DNA of 64,000 bases from Hexactinellida sp. DTS-2022 (taxonomy: Eukaryota; Porifera; Hexactinellida): positions 6,872,501 through 6,936,500 of the forward strand of contig JAPNXP010000001.1 of the NCBI GenBank assembly GCA_028753945.1, written 5' to 3'. The position numbers were made by a program, and so were the translations under genes. How positions within the stretch are numbered: position 1 is the first letter of the stretch; each line of letters opens with the position of its first letter. Below, piece after piece: positions 51,101 through 63,723 of the stretch. The notes below the pieces were generated by a model. It had not been told where the DNA came from. It worked only from the letters and a program-made list of their open reading frames with translations, and made no database searches.

Positions 51101-54100
51101 GTTGTTTCAATTGCTTTATCAAGTCTCTTCGATATGACTATTTTACTCTTTTCAATTGAAAAATATTTTGGTATTTACAGTGACAGTCCGGAACAAATTA
51201 ATGATGAAATCAGTCACCTGCTACCTGCTCTTGAATTATTAAGTAAAGACTACAATGAAGCTAAACTTAAAAGAGCTCTCGACAATGTTATCTGTTACTT
51301 TCATATAAAACTATTTGAGAAGTTGGTTAATTATATTCTACAAGTCAAGAACGCTTACAGATTCACAGGACCGTTCTCTGATGTAGAATCTATCTCCAAT
51401 TTACAATTAGATACAGCAGATAATCAGCTGAGTATCATAACTCCTGAGCTTCTCAGTACAACATCTTCTCTCTCTGACCTGACAAAACTACATCTAGAGA
51501 TTTTACAAACTCTTCTCGAATGTGTAGAACTGTTCACTTGGACAGCTAGTGTATTGACCAAATCAGCTGATTTGGATAACTTGATCGATTTGGCTCTTAA
51601 CTCAATGAATAATTGTACTTGTTTTCAGGTGAATCGTATTACTTCATTTAAGGACGTTTGTATTATTTTCATGCCCTTCATACTCGAACTTAGATCTATA
51701 GACCAACATTGTTTTTTTGAAAGATTAAAATTAGTTCACGATAATTTACAAAAGACTGACAATTTCCATCATTTCTTAAAAATGAGCAAAGATTGTGCCA
51801 AAGAGAGTGAATTAGAATTCTGGAAGGAATTGAAACTAACCCATACTTCTATCGGAGGGAAAACTATTTCACAGCTGAAACGAATAATCCTAAGTGGTAA
51901 GTTCATCCTTTCTACAAGACCAAACACAAGGAATATCAATGATATTCTGACGCTCCATGTATGTTCTAACACATCAACATTTTCAGATGAGAAATACAGT
52001 ATCGAAGAACTGAGAGAGATTCAGAGTAATATTATACTGATTACCCCTATGATGTATGAAGATAAGGATAGTGCAAAGTTTATAGCTATTCTTGAGAAGG
52101 TTATTATCCTAGCCGATCTATTCCTCCAGATGCATATCAAAGGTAATGTCTTCTTCAGGGAATTGACTCATGAATACACATGTCAGTCAATTGATTGTAT
52201 TAAACAGGATACTGCATTCCTACGTAATGAGTGTAAGGAGTGGACAGAGCAGTTAGTGAAGGCTCGTGATAACAACTATCTGTTGAACTACTTCACTGCA
52301 TTACAAATAGTGGCTATACAAGTGGGGTTAGAGGACATGGATAATGGAAAGGATTTGAATGGAGATACATTCCATTTGTTATCTCTGGTTCGTGAAGAGC
52401 TATCTCAACAGGATATAGAAAAAGCTTATAATGGGGTCAAGAAACCCTCTTCATCACATGTCCATAATAACTTTCCTGGATCATCAGTGGACTTCATAAC
52501 TACTTTAACAATTAGGAGGGAATCTCTTTCTCATTCTGATAATACTTTTAATTCCTCTCTACCCTCGATCCATACAGACGATGATGATGTGACCAAAGTG
52601 ACATCAATTCAAAATTTATACCAAAATTCTAACAAAACTTTATATTCTCTAAATGATGTTGCAATGTTCTTACACTATTTGTACTCAGACAACATCTCCG
52701 AAGAAACACTCTTAAAATCCTTTTTAAAAGACAATGAGCTTAATGTAATAATTGTTGAAAAATCTAATTTACTAATATATGTACTGTCGCTGTACTTAGT
52801 CACATATGCTAGAAATGACTTTCCGTCAAACCACGAAGTACTGATCTGTTCTGAGGCTACTACCATGGAGGAGATTGATATATTTTGGAGAAGAGCTCTA
52901 TATTCTATTTCATGCTCTGAGATATTTTGTCTAACATTTATAGAGAATTTGAAGTATGAAGTAGCAGCGCAGGGTGTCGCCTCTCTTAAGGAGCATCTTC
53001 AGTTAAGGGAGAATGGAAGAAAGTTCCGATTGGTTCTTCTGTGCTCCATTGAATCTGAACAATCGAGTTATATGGCCACTGCACTAGCTCAATACAGGAG
53101 AATGTATACACAGTTAGCTGTCACAGAAAAATTAAAGGGTTGTATTTTTCAACGAATTAGCCAAATAAGGAGTTCTACTAATGGGACTCCAAATTTTCCT
53201 AACAGGCCATCTTCAGTCATTGATCCAGACAAGAGCTGTGTTAGAATTATCTGCTCGGAATTTGCTTGCGCCGGTAAATCTCTCACTGTGTTACGACTTG
53301 AGGAAAAACTGAAGGAGAAAATAGCAAATGTCCCCCACTCAGAGAACATGTGCACTACAGTCAGTGTATATGAGAGTGAAGACTGTGAGCATAAAGTAGC
53401 TACCAGATTGATTGAATCTCCTGCTTATTCTAATCTGTATGGCCGCATTTGCCACATTGTTATTACTGCAACTTCCTATGAAGAGTTGATACCATTCTTA
53501 TTCAAACTTCTCATCACTGGAGTTATTTCTGACAAAGGTGGAAGAATTTGGCGTTGCAGCAAAAGAAATTATTATGTTATCGAGATTACTCTCTCTTCTC
53601 AAACTCCTGATATGCTCAATTTCCTAGCTTTATTTCCTGACTGGCAATGTTTCACTCCATGCTTAACTTTAGAATATTTGAAGATACACAAAGAACCTCC
53701 AATACACACTAAGTTGGGTACTTTTGATAAGAAAGAAATGGAATCTCCTGAATACCAAAGAGTATATGCATATCTTCATATACTAGAATCCAAACAAAAG
53801 TGCCAGACTATTGACGCTTTCAGTTACAAAGATACTGATCCTCAATGCAAGAATCCAATCAAACTTTTAGGTGTTCTGTTGAAATATTGTTCAATCAATA
53901 ACCCTTCTTGGAGTGTTTTGAAGCATTTCATTTCCTTCCTTAACAGCCAGCTTGTAGCCTGTGAACGGAACATATACTGCAATATAATGGTAACAGTTGA
54001 TAAAAGCTGGAAAGGATTCAAACTATTCCTCGTAGACTGTATGATTCTAATGTCGAGAGATTTCACAACACCCTCCCTCAGGAATTGTCTGGAAGGACCG

Positions 54101-57100
54101 CCTACCGACATAATTCAAGGCTATGGTATTGAAGCAAGGAGAAAGTGGGAAGAGAAAAACCACCCTTATTTTTTTTTGAATGAAGATAGACAGACCATGT
54201 CATTTTTCGGAATATACATAACAGATCAGCTGGAACAATTAGACTTTTTTGATGCAAAGCGAGTAATTGGTAAGAAAGTAATCCCAAAGGAACTGTACAG
54301 AGCTCTCAAACTCAACAAAGCTGACATGGAACAAGAGTGCTTCAGCTGGGATCGAGATAAATTGATTTCTATTTTATCAAATGTGATGGACAGCAGTTCT
54401 GTTCCATGGACTGACATTGATCCCTGTTATGTGATGACTATTGACAATCTAAAAAAGATGCTAGCTATCCATATGAGATTTCGCTGTAACATTCCTGTGA
54501 TAATCATGGGAGAAACTGGGTGTGGGAAGACTCGGCTGATCAATTTTATGTGCAAACTTCAAGCAAAGAAAAAAAACACTGAGAACTTGGTGGTCCTCAA
54601 AGTGCACGGTGAAACTACACGGGAAGATATTCTCAAAAGTTATGAAGGTGCATTGGCACTAGCTCGCAAAAATATTGACAATGAAATTGATACTATTTTA
54701 TTTTTCGATGAAGCTAACACTAGCCACACGATTGGCTTAATAAAGGAGATACTGTGTGACAGGAGAATTGATGGGATTCAGATCCCGACTGATATCCGAC
54801 TCCAGTTCATCGCGGCTTGCAATCCTTATCGAGAACATACTCCAGAAATGAAAGAAAAGTTGGCTTCAGCCGGACTGGGAATGATAACTGGAGATAAAAT
54901 GGCGAGAGAACACTTTGGAGATATCCCACTGAGAAATCTGGTGTATCGGGTGATTCCTCTGCCACAGAGTCTGCTGTCGTTAGTGTGGGACTTTGGCAAG
55001 TTGAGTTCTGAAACTGAAAAAGCATACATAACTGAGATCATTAACTTCTATTTCACGGGAGAACCCTTCAAACAGTTACACACATTCTGTAAGGCAATAG
55101 CTAAGGTTTTATCTGCAGCACAAGAGTACATGAGAGAGAGGAGGGACGAGTGTAGCTTTGTTAGTTTGAGAGACGTAGACCGTACTGTGCGGGTAATGTT
55201 ATGGTTTTACAATTTGATTCCTAGGTTACACATTAAACCAACTGATAATTCATTGGAAACATATAGTCTTATCCTATCGTTGTCAGTATGCTACAGAGCT
55301 AAACTTAAAGACAGGATTGCTTTCGATTCATGTCTCATTGCTAATTTAGAGGCTCCTTTAATTCCCATAACAGAAGTATCTATCATTGGTATCGAAATAG
55401 ATAGGTGTCAAACTCGTATTGTTGATCTTATGAATATTCCTGACCATATCGCTAGGAATGCCGCACTGAAAGAGAATCTCTTTATGATGTATGTTTGCAT
55501 TCAATTGAAGATCCCTTTGTTCATCATCGGTAAGCCAGGAAGTTCAAAGTCCCTAGCTAGATCTATCATCAACCACTCCATCAATGAGGGTATCCTTGTT
55601 GGAGGGAATAAGATATCGGAGTACACTCGTGTCTACATGCAGTGCTATCAATGCAGTCAATATACAACTTCAAAAGAGATAGCAGACCTGTTTCTCAAAT
55701 GTCAGACCATACAGAATGAGGCTACAGCTGACTCAGTTGCTTGTGTTGTATTGGATGAAGTAGGTCTAGCTGAAGATTCCCCCAACTTACCATTGAAAGT
55801 ACTGCACTCTCTCCTTGAGGACATGGCTACTTCTGGTCTCGAACAGCAGGGATCTAACGTAGCATTTATTGGTCTCTCCAACTGGGCTCTTGATCCCGCT
55901 AAAATGAATAGAGGGATTATGGTTCAATTAAAAGATCCTTCTATCGAGGAGCTAGTGAAAACTGCGCATGCCATTATCAAGCCATCTGGCCAGGTTGATA
56001 ATTTAATCTCTGGGAGACTCAATCTCTATGTCAGGACCTTAGCCGAGGGGTATCTGGAATTGTCTATGAGGCAGAACAATTTAAAATCAAAAGACTATTT
56101 CGGTTTGAGAGATTTCTATTGTCTCCTAAAGATGCTGTACAGTCTATGCAGGCAGTACATTCGACTCAACAAATGTATTATGATACACGCAATTAAGAGG
56201 AATTTTGGAGGAATTGTTGACATTAATGTTCTTGAGGTATTCGAGAATATTCTATCTGATCTGGAAGATAGCGAGAAAGGCCCTCTTTCCGATCCTCTCT
56301 CCCTAATCCGAGCTTCCTTAGGCCCTCCTTTGACTGCTGAATCCGTTGGAGAGGATTCCTCTTTAGAAAGATCTCGCTATCTCCTACTAGTGACTGAGAA
56401 TATCTTTACTTTTGAGCTTCTTTTTCAATCTAAAATCCTGAATGAAGATACTAAGGTGATGTTTGGAAGTAGTTTCCCAATGGATAAAGAGAGCTTCAAT
56501 ATCTGTCATAATATCAGTAGAATCAAGATCCATATAGAATTAGGTCATGTAGTAGTTCTTACTAACCTAGCTAATCTCTATGTAAGTCTCTATGAGCTGC
56601 TCAATCAATTCTATGTCAGACTTCTCGGGAAAAATTGGGTCACCATTGGGATAGGCGCTCAGAGGGTTGAGTGTCCTGTGCATCCAAAATTTCGACTTAT
56701 TGTGGTAGCTGATAAAACTACAGTATTTAATCAATTCCCGCCTCCTCTGATTAACAGGTTGGAGAAACATACTTTGACAGCTTCTACGTTGCTAAGTGGT
56801 GATATCGTTGTTAAGGATATTGTATCGAAACTATCTAAATGGATAAAGGGTTATATCTCTGTATATGAAAGCACTCGGAAGTACAAACGGAATATGTGTT
56901 TTATTGGATTTCAGAAAGACACTCCATCATTTGTCGTATACTCGACAATTAGCAAACTAGGCTACAAAGGAAGGGAAATTGAGAATGGAAATAAGATCCT
57001 GGAAGGGTGCAAGCTAGAGCTATTAAAGTTAGCCTCTCCAGACTCTATTCTGAGACTTTCCAAGTCTAGGCTAAGTTCTGAAGCAGGTTCTATATCAAGT

Positions 57101-57682
57101 CTATATTTCAATTTGAAACTATTCAGTCTATCTCATTATTTGAAGCAGCTGTTCGAAGATCAGACCCGCCGAGAAGAATCTCCAATTCTATCCTTCGTAA
57201 CCACTCGTTCTCAGCTGTTAACAGAAACTGACGGGATTGAATTGGTTAGGATTCTAGAATCAAGTTGTAAAGTTCATTTCAATATTTTAAACCTTTACTT
57301 AAGTCAGTTTAAGACAGAACTGGAATTTGTTTCTTATATTAGTGACGAGATCAGTTCTCAACCTGCTGATACAGATGATAGGACAGTATTATTAATTCAG
57401 AGTACAGACGGTGATACTAATTGTGATCTGATCTCTTGTGCCAAGTACAAAGTTATGGAGATTGTAAGTGAATCTAAGTTGAATTCCAACTTTTATTTCA
57501 TATTTATTGTGAAACTGTTGGTAACAACGGATAATTCTAATATCACTGGATTCTGTGGATTTCCTTGGGACAGCGTTCACATTGATGAGTTGAGACATCC
57601 TTATCACAACCTATTACCTTCTCTCGATGTTATTCAACATACGTCTGTTGCAGATATATTCGATACAAATTATCCAGTTCCG
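48179..57682 (+). CDS. RNF213: RNF213-like first coding exon (9.5 kb)
   Basis: Ends at CCG with donor GTATGT (57,683), phase 0. The open frame runs 28 codons further by chance into a T/A repeat and a MITE. The first ~2,050 codons show little recognisable similarity apart from the N-terminal Cys pattern, as expected for the family's helical arm. Confidence 0.93.
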
Positions 57683-57712
57683 GTATGTTTACATTACTTA
57701 ACCCCTGTTATG

Positions 57713-57743
<31 letters not shown>

Positions 57744-60700
57744 CAGGGTTGTTTGATTTAAATCATTGATTTAAATCATGATTTAAATCAATGATTTTTA
57801 TTAATAAAAATCATGATTTAAATCAAAAAGTCTGATTTAAATCAAAAAAATCGGATTTTTTTGATTTTAATCAGACTTTTTTGATTTTAATCAGATTTTT
57901 TATGTCTATTGTTTTTTGCGAAAAGAAAAGAAATACATTGATAATGAGTCAAATTACATTGATAATGAGTCATTATCAATGTAATTAATCTATTAGCCAA
58001 ATAATATACGTCAGTGTGATATAGATTGCAAAAAAACAATTAAAATCAAAACTCTGATTTAAATCAAAAAAATCGGATTTTTTTGATTTTTTTAAAAAAA
58101 TCATGATTTTTATCAACCCTGAAATTTATTTATTATTATTATTATGTTTTAGGAGGATTATTTTCTGTATTCTAAAGAAAATAATAATTTAAAGAGAAGG
58201 CGGTTGCTAGGATGTGTTCATTCGGCTGTTTTAAGACTAATCGATCCTCGTCATTGCTCAAGTGAATGGAAGGGTAATAAAATTTTACGATTCACTCACC
58301 TCTTATCCGAAGACAGATACTCAGGTACATTATTATATCAATTCTTCTGTTTGTATCCGTAATATTTAAATGATTTCGAAACTCGATTTTGTAAATGTGC
58401 TTTAATTTATGGCAAGGCCTAATTGCTGTGTTGCGGGAGAGAACTCCAGTTAATCGAAATAAACTGCCAAGGCTGGATTCGGTTAACCGGTTAACCGTTG
58501 CTGACATCGGTTAACGGTTAGAGATTTTATTAACCAGTTAGCCGGTATGTTGAATATCAGCAGAGTTATTGGGAAATTAATGTACTATAAAGTATTAAAT
58601 ATTTTTGAATTTTATCAGAATATGTAGTCCTAAATCAGGGGCGTAGCTTCGAGTTTGGTAATGGGGGTGCCAACATGGCATAAACCCAACTTCCAACTAG
58701 AGACATTTGGTAGTGGGGTAGTATATATATAGTCTATTCTGATTAACTGGGATACGTTTGTTCCAGGCCTCTTGTCCCAATTAAGCAGAGTATAATGTAC
58801 GTACCTTAGGCCGCATTAAATAAATTACTTGTTTATCATCCATCTTTTTTTGAGAAAATTAGGACGGAAGGCGGCATTTTATTTTTATTTATTAAATATT
58901 GGCTAATATTAAATTGTTCATTAACTTACAAGAGATTGACGAAATATTTCACTAAACAGTATAGTATTATTTATCGACAAGTTATTAGTATTTAGATATA
59001 CTAATGAATTAGACTATTAATGAAAGTTGACATTTTAGGAAGGATGAGGGAACGCGAAGTATTTAATAATACGTATATGAAATTGTTTATTTAAACATTA
59101 TGGATGCCTAATAAAATATTATATATTGTCCGGACGGAGGATAAAAACTGGGACGGGCGGGGATGATAAATAAGTAATTTATTTTATGTGGCCTTAGTAT
59201 AGGAAATCAACGCTCCTTTAAATTAACGTAAATTTCTCCAAATCGCGTTAATTTCTTTCACGATACTTTCCTCAAAGGTGGGGTTGGTTACTTGGTTAAC
59301 CGATCTGAGGCTACGGTTATAATTCGATTTCTCGCCACGGTTAACCGGTTAACCGCCCATCCTACTCAATACAATAATTCCTTCATAAAATTGATTATAC
59401 TACAGAATAAGACTCAATTGTATAAAGTATAACCACATAAGTATATCCAACCAATTTTCTGAGAATTGTGATTATTGTAATATACATTCAAACGGTTATA
59501 CACATTTTGCGGCAAAATTGGTTGAAGATGGAGCATCGAAATGTATTATCATTGAATAGGAAGTTGAGGACTGGCTATCAATTGGATCCATTGACTAAGC
59601 TGTAACTATATTTCTTCTCGAGATATGACCTCAAGCATTGAAATCACGTTTCCATAGCAACAGAGGAATGTGTCAACATTCCATAATTGATTCTGAGATA
59701 TTTTATGTAAATGACTCCTAGATGGCTTAGTCAAAGCGATTTGTTTTAAAAATCGAAATTGAACATTTTACATGCATTCAAAGTTCTGGCATATTTGGAC
59801 TATTAGACAATACAGTGACGTCATTTCGCTCAAGTGGCACCTCAAAAATATGCGTCTTGTACATGACTACCTTTATAAAAAACAATTACATAAGTAGAAT
59901 ACCCTGGAATACTTATTTCGAAGAATAATTGAATTGCATCTATTTAGTTGACTATACTAATTAATCCCTGGTCCAGAAATTTGAGTGCGTATCATTGCCT
60001 TATGTATAGAATGCTATGTCATTGTATAACATCGTGATATATATTTGTTTGTATGTTACGAGTTGATTGAAGAAAGTTGACGGTTTCCAAATGTTATTTT
60101 TGGCATATAGGGGTAACTTTTGGCCCCCGACAACAAGTTGAGGTTTCCACCCGAAATTTCTCACACCTCGACAAGTTATGACGCCATTGTCACATTTCGA
60201 GAAGCATGAAAATTCACTTAATCGCACATAATTCCCGCCCTCTAAGAGATAAAAATCTGAAAATTTAATTGAACATGCACATTAATGATGCGGACACTTT
60301 GGTCACACCAGATTGCCAATATGCTTACTCATTATCGCATGATGACGTATTCACTAAAATTGCACATTGTTAAATTCGATTATTTAGGCCTACTTGCGCT
60401 TTATATTCAACGAGTCCTTCGGTCTCGGTCGCTGTGCGGCCTTACTCCTCACACTTTCTACCATGGAAATGGTAGAAAGGGACGTTATGATTTTGAATTT
60501 TCATTAATTTGTTGACCTATTTGTGTAAACAACAACAACAACAACAACAAATACTCATATTAGAATTTTATAAATGCGAAATTCGTGTTCAGCATACTTG
60601 TTTACCTATAATACCCGTTGAAAGCTAACTTCTGGTTTGATTTTGAATTTTCACTAATTTGTTTACCTTTTTGTGTAAACGACAACAACAAATATTCATA

Positions 60701-63700
60701 TTATAAATTTATAAACGCGAAATTCGTGTTCAGCATAATTGTTTACCTATAATCCCGTTGAAAGCTAACTTCTACGTAGGTTGATTTTGAATTTTCATTA
60801 ATTTGTTTACCTATTTTGTGTAAACAACAACAACAAATATTCATATTATAAATTTTTATACGCGAAATTCGTGTTCAGCATACTTGTTTACCTATAATAC
60901 CCGTTGAAAGCTAACTTCTAGGTTGATTTTGAATTTTAATTAATTTGTTTACTTATTTGTGTCAACAACAACAACAAATATTCATATTATAAATTTATAA
61001 ATGCGAAATTCGTGTTCAGTATACTTGTTTACCTATTATAACATTTGTTTACCTATTATAACATTTGAAGTTAGTTTATATCCCAATATTAATTGCGGTT
61101 TCTATTCCCCCATCACTTTAATACAATCCGGACAAACAAACACACACACACACACAAACAACAATCGAGATTTAATAATACGAGCCCTTCGGTCTCGGTC
61201 GCTTCGCGACGGATCACTCTCTCACAAAAGTCGCTTCGCGACTTTTGTTTGTTCGTGTTAGGCACTACGCGATACAATTAACGGCCGCTTCGCGGCCTTT
61301 CCCTCCCCAAAAGCAATAATATTATTAATGAGTTCACCTGTGGCTAGTAAATTATACACTATGACTTAATAACCCGTGCCTAAAATTCATTTGGGTTGTG
61401 ATTAGTAACTATAATTAGTTTGGGAAATTATGTTATGTAAGTTATTCTTATTGCTCATTAAATATGAATTATTAGTTAATTAATAGCTCAATAATTCTTA
61501 AGGGTCGCTCGTTCAGTTATATTAAAAAGTTAGCTTGTTAGCTCAAATAAATTGAGACCTGTGTTGGTAAATTCTACGCAATTAATTTATTTCAGTAAAT
61601 TGTATTGCAAAGTAATTTACCAACTCTGGATTTAATCTCTGCTTAATAATGGTTTAAAGATGAGAATAAGACCGCTTCGCGGTCTTATTCTCACCATTAA
61701 ACCATTATTATGCAGAGGTAAATTCAGGGTTGTAAAATATTTGATTTATTAGTAATAAACATTTATACATCTCACCATAAACAATTCATTTTGCAGGAGC
61801 TGGGTTAGTGAATTATTTAATTCAATTGATAGCAACAATTAACATAAGAAATATCATCGTTGGGCAGAACCAAAATCCTAGATTACTTAACTTAATTCAT
61901 TTCTAGTAGAAATCCTAGGTTCCATTGATAGTCTTATTATACGTAGAAGCCAATATACTAATATAGGTGTAATAAATAAACAATGCATTAGACTCTAAGC
62001 GCATTCTTGTTAACAAAACAAATCAGATTGATAGTAATATTATACATACTTATGTCATTGACGTAAGCTAAATACATCACGAATAGAAATAAACTGATGG
62101 AAGCCAAACTGGATTATAATCAAGTATGCAATTTCGGAAATAATGTAGGTGAAGATTAAATCGTCAAACCTCAATATGTGCAATGACGCAGCAATTGTAG
62201 GTTACACTTTTGTAAGTGCCTGGCTCAAATTAAATGCGAAAATTACAAAAATTTCTAGAGTCATGCAATACATTCTGTTTTATAATGTGACAAAATTATT
62301 TGACGATTGAATCAAAAATGTAATAGCTATATGCAAATTAGTTCCTACGTGACGTCACAATCCCATAAATCGGTATACGTGTGTCTCATTGTATGTTGTG
62401 TTATCATCTAAAATTGTGGGCAAATCGAATAAAAACTGAAAGAGTTATTCCCAAATATGTGCGTTTATAACGTCATAATCCCGTTATTTCGCTTAGAAAA
62501 CCAATAGATCGTTATCAGCGTGTAAAATTACCCCTGTATGCCAATTTTCAGCTTTCTAGGACTCGTAGTCTTTCCTATTAATTCTGGACAAACACACACA
62601 CTTGCACTTTGCTATACCTGTGTTGGTACGATACACTATTTATGGTTGATTAGTGCAGGGACTAATTAATTAACTGTGTCACAATCAGAAGTAAAATGGG
62701 AATTCGTGAACTGCTATCAGGTGTAGAAATTTAGTGTACGTCTAATGATTTGAATTTTCTACAGATCGGAGCAAAATTGGGAAGCTAGTACAAAATATCT
62801 GTTTTTCGAAACTGTGACGTCATAAACGCATTATTTTGTTTCAAAAACCAATAGATCGTTGTCGCAGTACAAAATAATCCCTATATACAAATTTTCAGCT
62901 TTCTGGGACTCGTAGTCTTTCCAATCAATTACGGACAAACATCCAAACAAACAAACACACAACAATTCCGCTTTTAATATACAGATAGATGTTAGAAGTA
63001 TATAAACCACACACCAAACGCGAAGCGGTTGGTGTGTGGTTGTGTTCTGCCGCGAAGCGACCTAGCAAAGCGAAGCGCGCTAGTATATATATAATTATAT
63101 TATTTATTGGACTAATGACATAATAAGTGTGTTGTTATTCAACTTAACTTGATACCAATAAAAATGCCCGATTGATGCAGGTGCCTGTAACTGAGAAGTA
63201 TTTATTTATTTCACAATAATTAAAAAATTAAAATAGTAATTGTATTTTATCCAAATTTAGAATCCAAATTCTCTAGACTTAGCTGACATTCTGTGTGGAA
63301 AGATCTCACAGCTCCTGAAACAGATAACGCTACCAGAGTATAGCAGTACTTGGTCTCTCTTGTCTTCTCTCAGAGCTGATAGACTCACTAAGTACCCAAC
63401 TGTTATGAAGACACTCTCCCACTATGTTGACACTGCTATTGAGCCAATACTAGCTGGGGTATTGGGTGTTATTGATTCGCATAACGATATAGATATAGTA
63501 TTCTCTAATGAAACTGAAGTCAGAGAGCTTTTCAAGATGCTATTTCAAGACGAAAGTTTGTTTGATTTAAATTATTTAATATCTCCAGAGAGTCTGAGAA
63601 ACCCCAAATCATATTCAACAGAATTTTTAACAAATACTCCGTTGTTTAATACTAGTTTTCCTTTCTTTCTAACTGTCTACCAACAAGTTACTCGTCTCTT

Positions 63701-63723
63701 TCAGGAGTTAAACATGCAAACAG
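48179..63723 (+). CDS. RNF213: RNF213 (mysterin)-like AAA+ E3 ubiquitin ligase, partial
   Basis: Giant cytosolic protein with a dynein-like AAA+ motor and, further downstream in the family, a RING/RZ-finger E3 module; in vertebrates it coats lipid droplets and ubiquitinates bacterial LPS. Exons: 48,179-57,682 (3,168 codons), 58,153-58,324, 63,277-63,723, in phase; the gene runs off the window before the RING. Visible: an N-terminal zinc pattern (Cys5, Cys10, Cys28, Cys31); the AAA unit with Walker A GETGCGKT (2111-2118) and Walker B LFFDEAN (Asp2177, Glu2178); the next with GKPGSSKS (2451-2458) and VVLDEVGLAEDSP (Asp2526, Glu2527) and SNWALDPAKMNRG; then FPPPLINRLEKHTL. Both ATPase sites look active. 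AT-rich codons. Confidence 0.95.
57744..58121. mobile_element. hAT-like MITE of GATTTAAATC repeats, 378 bp
   Basis: CAGGGTTGTTTGATTTAAATC versus GATTTTTATCAACCCTG. The interior reiterates ATCATGATTTAAATC and AAAAAATC. The flanks are a TTA/ATT repeat, so a duplication cannot be judged. It starts 62 bp after the donor of the giant exon. Confidence 0.78.
58153..58324 (+). CDS. RNF213: RNF213-like exon 2
   Basis: 57 codons plus one base, EDYFLYSKENNNLKRRRLLG to LLSEDRYS, between TTTTAG and GTACAT. Open and in phase with both neighbours. Confidence 0.8.
58460..59370. mobile_element. GGTTAACCGGTTAACCG inverted-repeat element
   Basis: CGGTTAACCGGTTAACCG near 58,480 and again at 59,338-59,355, with GGCTGGAT outside the left one and GCCCATCC outside the right one. 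The left 170 bp recur in the loop of the foldback at 37,040-37,215. Boundaries are uncertain. Confidence 0.5.
60035..60405 (+). repeat. Dispersed repeat A, most complete copy
   Basis: TTTGTATGTTACGAGTTGAT to TTAGGCCTACTTGCGC. Both halves seen separately at 15,913 and 23,868 are joined here. It contains two segments read as open frames that do not resemble known proteins. Confidence 0.65.
60411..61182 (+). mobile_element. Hairpin-cassette/minisatellite element, copy 4
   Basis: Cassette shortened: CGAGTCC-TTC-GGTCTCG leads into the GGTCGC/GCGGCC part with the middle hairpins deleted, then TTTCTACCAT-GGAA-ATGGTAGAAA. About four ~142-bp units, CA tract and end ATCGAGATTTAATAATA. A second cassette start follows directly at 61,183. 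Confidence 0.8.
61183..61305 (+). repeat. Second hairpin cassette with TTC loops
   Basis: CGAGCCC-TTC-GGTCTCG, GTCGC-TTC-GCGAC, ACAAAAGTCGC-TTC-GCGACTTTTGT and GGCCGC-TTC-GCGGCC occur in 110 bp. The loops here are all TTC, unlike the other copies. Confidence 0.75.
61603..61750. repeat. Long hairpin centred on AAGACCGC-TTC-GCGGTCTT
   Basis: From TGCTTAATAATGGTTTAA to its inverse TTAAACCATTATTATGCA around GAGAATAAGACCGCTTCGCG. Arms of at least 40 bp nearly perfect, about 70 bp with mismatches. No open frame. Confidence 0.72.
62340..62985 (+). repeat. Tandem pair of ~350-bp units
   Basis: AACCAATAGATCGTT, AATTTTCAGCTTTCT(A/G)GGAC and TCGTAGTCTTTCC occur twice, 62,490-62,600 and 62,850-62,960. 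The second unit ends in GGACAAACATCCAAACAAAC and TTTTAATATACAGATAGA, like the 3' ends of some non-LTR or rolling-circle elements. Confidence 0.6.
63000..63084 (+). mobile_element. TTC/GAA-loop hairpin end ending in CTAG, copy 2
   Basis: Same block as 16,088-16,172: hairpin ACCAAACGC-GAA-GCGGTTGGT, then CCGCGAAGCG and CTAGC...GCGCGCTAG followed by T. It follows the tandem pair and may be its 3' end. Confidence 0.5.
63277..63723 (+). CDS. RNF213: RNF213-like exon 3, apparent GC donor
   Basis: About 148 codons, DLADILCGKISQLLKQ to QELNMQT. The acceptor TCTCTAG gives the phase needed; the nearer TTTAG at 63,256-63,260 would not. The frame-keeping donor is GCAAGT after CAG (63,724); a GT donor two codons on is possible. 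The upstream part is conserved in character (leucine-rich, no domain named). Confidence 0.75.

Larger units (their letters stand above)
58325..63276. other. RNF213-like intron 2
   Basis: 4.95 kb of repeats: GGTTAACC-rich element (58,460-59,370), AT-rich sequence (59,380-60,030, nothing seen), repeat A and hairpin element (60,035-61,182), GC hairpins (61,186-61,305), a long hairpin (61,603-61,750), a ~350-bp tandem pair (62,340-62,985) and the CTAG-ending hairpin block (63,000-63,084). Confidence 0.6.
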
